Of a DNA stretch of 52,599 nt, positions 51,310 to 52,599 are shown one piece after another; positions within the stretch are counted from its first letter, which is position 1; every line of letters begins with the position of its first letter. This stretch comes from Anaerolinea sp. (GTDB taxonomy: Bacteria > Chloroflexota > Anaerolineae > Promineifilales > Promineifilaceae): assembly GCA_014879875.1 (NCBI GenBank), contig JACSRF010000305.1, forward strand, positions 1-52,599. Direction: 5' to 3'. The notes under the pieces were generated by a model. The model was not told where the DNA came from, ran no database searches, and saw only the letters and a program-made list of their open reading frames with translations. A program made the position numbers and the translations under genes.

Positions 51310-52548
51310 ATGGGTAAATATAGTTTTTTTATCGTATTAAGCAGCGTGATATTGGCGTTCCTGCTGCTTACGGCTTGTGGGCCGGAAGCAGCGCCCGTTG
51401 TTGTGGGGCAGACGGCCGTTCCCTCGCCAGGCGCCACATCTCCCGCAGCAGAGCCAACCGTAACGCTGGTTGATATGGATCCTGAAGAAACGGCCGTCAC
51501 GCCAACCCCGCCTGTCACAAACACGCCGGAACCAATAGCGACCGATACGGCCGTGCCCGATGCTCCCCCTATCACTCCTACAGAAGATATTCCTGATCCT
51601 GGGTTAACCTTAACAGAAACAATCGTTTCCTTGCCTGTCTCTACGGACACAATCATCGTTAATCACGCCTCTATACCCCTTTTTGAGCAAATCCCTGAAG
51701 AATACTTGCAAGCAGCCGCAGCTCTAAACATGGCATTCATTGACCGTTCTGTAGGATTTAACATTCATCAGGGGTTAGATTGCTTAACGCACGAGACAAA
51801 CGCCACAGCCCCCAACTATTGCAAACGCTGGCAGCACCTGCCCAACTACCCCGAATTTAGCGTAGACCCCGGCGAGGTGAACTGGTATCACCCTGGCGGG
51901 CATGATCGTTCCAATTGGGATTACTTTACCTGGCCTGGCGCGGGTGATCCTGCCATGCAAATGAGCTGTGCCGCCAGTACTGGCGAGTGGTTTGGTGTTG
52001 CAGAATGTTTCGAACAGTGGGCGACAGGTGCATTAAACAATTACCAGGTTTTATCGTTTCAATTCGGCTACCTGGAAGTAGACCACAACGTTTCCATTGC
52101 CGACCAGCCCGGCGGGTTCTTCTGGGATAACGATAACCGCTACGATGTCTATGATCTACAAGCCTTTACCGCACAACATCCCGATCACGTATTCATTTAC
52201 TGGACCACCAGCCTGGCGCGCGGTATCGGTTCCTCTGTTTCCGAGAGCTTTAACGAGCAAATGCGCCAATATGCCATCGCCAACGACCTCCCTCTGTTCG
52301 ACGTCGCCGACATTCTCTCCCACGCACCGGATGGAACCCCTTGTTATGATAATCGCGATGGTATATCCTATGACAACGGCAACCAATTCGAGAACTATCC
52401 CGATGATGGGCTGGACGTCCCCGCCATTTGCCCTCATTACACTACCGAGACGGATGGGGGACACTTGGGCAGTGTTTCCGCAGGCATGATCCGCGCGGCC
52501 AAGGGCTTTTGGGTCCTTATGGCGCAAATCGCCGGCTGGCAACCATAA
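51310..52548 (+). CDS. Lipoprotein with Pro/Thr/Glu linker and SGNH-hydrolase-like domain
   Basis: A 412-residue lipoprotein. LLLTACG gives a lipobox with C23 as the lipidation site. A linker rich in T, P, E and A (about 24-105) holds the next part away from the membrane. The C-terminal domain (about 115-412) has an SGNH/GDSL-like layout: NMAFIDRSVGFN in place of block I, then HVFIYWTTSLA and FNEQMRQYAIANDLPLFDVADIL, the recognisable blade before the catalytic end, and ETDGGHLGSVSAG with the expected D-x-x-H pair. The nucleophile is not certain, so the activity is tentative; an esterase or acyl-handling enzyme outside the cell would fit a cluster with acyltransferases. AAGGA lies 5 nt before the ATG. 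Three ACGGCCGT copies lie in the linker, each encoding TAV. Confidence 0.7.
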   Translation: MGKYSFFIVLSSVILAFLLLTACGPEAAPVVVGQTAVPSPGATSPAAEPTVTLVDMDPEETAVTPTPPVTNTPEPIATDTAVPDAPPITPTEDIPDPGLTLTETIVSLPVSTDTIIVNHASIPLFEQIPEEYLQAAAALNMAFIDRSVGFNIHQGLDCLTHETNATAPNYCKRWQHLPNYPEFSVDPGEVNWYHPGGHDRSNWDYFTWPGAGDPAMQMSCAASTGEWFGVAECFEQWATGALNNYQVLSFQFGYLEVDHNVSIADQPGGFFWDNDNRYDVYDLQAFTAQHPDHVFIYWTTSLARGIGSSVSESFNEQMRQYAIANDLPLFDVADILSHAPDGTPCYDNRDGISYDNGNQFENYPDDGLDVPAICPHYTTETDGGHLGSVSAGMIRAAKGFWVLMAQIAGWQP

Positions 52549-52599
52549 GCTGTCGCCACTTACATTTAGTAACTGTCCGTTTTTAACTTAGCGGTTTTG

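Larger units (their letters stand above)
1911..51553. repeat. Highly iterated palindrome ACGGCCGT (about 65 copies, dispersed)
   Basis: The 8-bp palindrome ACGGCCGT recurs across the whole window, usually preceded by A (AACGGCCGT), and about a third of copies are the full AACGGCCGTT. Examples are 1911-1918, 2014-2021, 8519-8526 and 10546-10553; further copies occur in most genes and in a few gaps (e.g. 4263, 11175). In coding DNA it is read as TAV (ACG GCC GTN), NGR (AAC GGC CGT) or xRP. I counted about 65 by eye; one or so is expected by chance. Near-matches such as GCGGCCGT and TCGGCCGT are also frequent. The BY-kinase gene and the PQQ-propeller gene have none. Confidence 0.85.

Noticed and set aside
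1-52599. tRNA, rRNA, riboswitch, transposase or phage integrase
   Set aside because: I looked for cloverleaf arms with TTCGA-type loops, transposase motifs and known riboswitch cores and found none I could support by eye.

Overview
This window looks like a piece of a Chloroflexota (Anaerolineae/Ardenticatenia-type) chromosome devoted to making, decorating and exporting a surface glycan, together with a set of large secreted surface proteins. The taxonomic guess rests on LamG, CSLREA/choice-of-anchor, BNR and PQQ-propeller secreted proteins with Pro/Thr linkers, and on the overall style of the cluster. No ribosomal or other marker gene is present, so it is an inference. No tRNA, rRNA, CRISPR array, insertion sequence or phage gene was seen.

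Layout. Almost everything (154-47828) is on the minus strand and is read from right to left. At the head (47828-43486) are two BNR/Asp-box secreted proteins with C-terminal membrane anchors. Next come the ABC exporter genes wzm-wzt (43459-41310) and a long run of GT2, GT4 and membrane glycosyltransferases, broken up by two sulfotransferases, an asparagine-synthetase-like enzyme lacking its glutaminase cysteine, a FOXRED2/ERFAD-like flavoprotein, a toroid-fold protein and UDP-GlcNAc 2-epimerase. At 23928-18236 is a module of acyl-CoA-dehydrogenase-like enzyme, free-standing adenylation enzyme, carrier protein and two membrane acyltransferases. After it come an SDR epimerase, more glycosyltransferases, a Wzy/WaaL-type ligase-polymerase, and a second block of secreted proteins (11159-1899), three of which share a C-terminal PTAVSLQ-TM-Arg tail. 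The last gene is a fused Wzz/BY-kinase. On the plus strand, divergent from the cluster, are a PQQ-propeller secreted protein and a lipoprotein with an SGNH-hydrolase-like domain.

Most interesting system. The 23928-20662 trio has the architecture of the proline-to-pyrrole-2-carboxyl cassette of pyoluteorin, prodigiosin and clorobiocin biosynthesis. The specificity residues I read from the adenylation enzyme spell DLLYLALVCK, which as I recall is the code of free-standing prolyl-AMP ligases. The dehydrogenase keeps the helix-G glutamate (E244) and has Ser at the MCAD catalytic-Glu position, as in prolyl-carrier dehydrogenases. Two acyltransferase-3 membrane proteins follow at once, so the cluster may put a pyrrole-carboxyl ester on a cell-surface glycan, a logic resembling D-alanylation by Dlt. 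That last step is inference.

Genome-scale signal. The palindrome ACGGCCGT (often AACGGCCGTT) occurs about 65 times by eye in 52.6 kb, where a random 8-mer would be expected about once. It resembles the HIP1 element of cyanobacteria. It is in coding and non-coding DNA in several reading frames, and one copy encodes the TAV of each PTAVSLQ signal.
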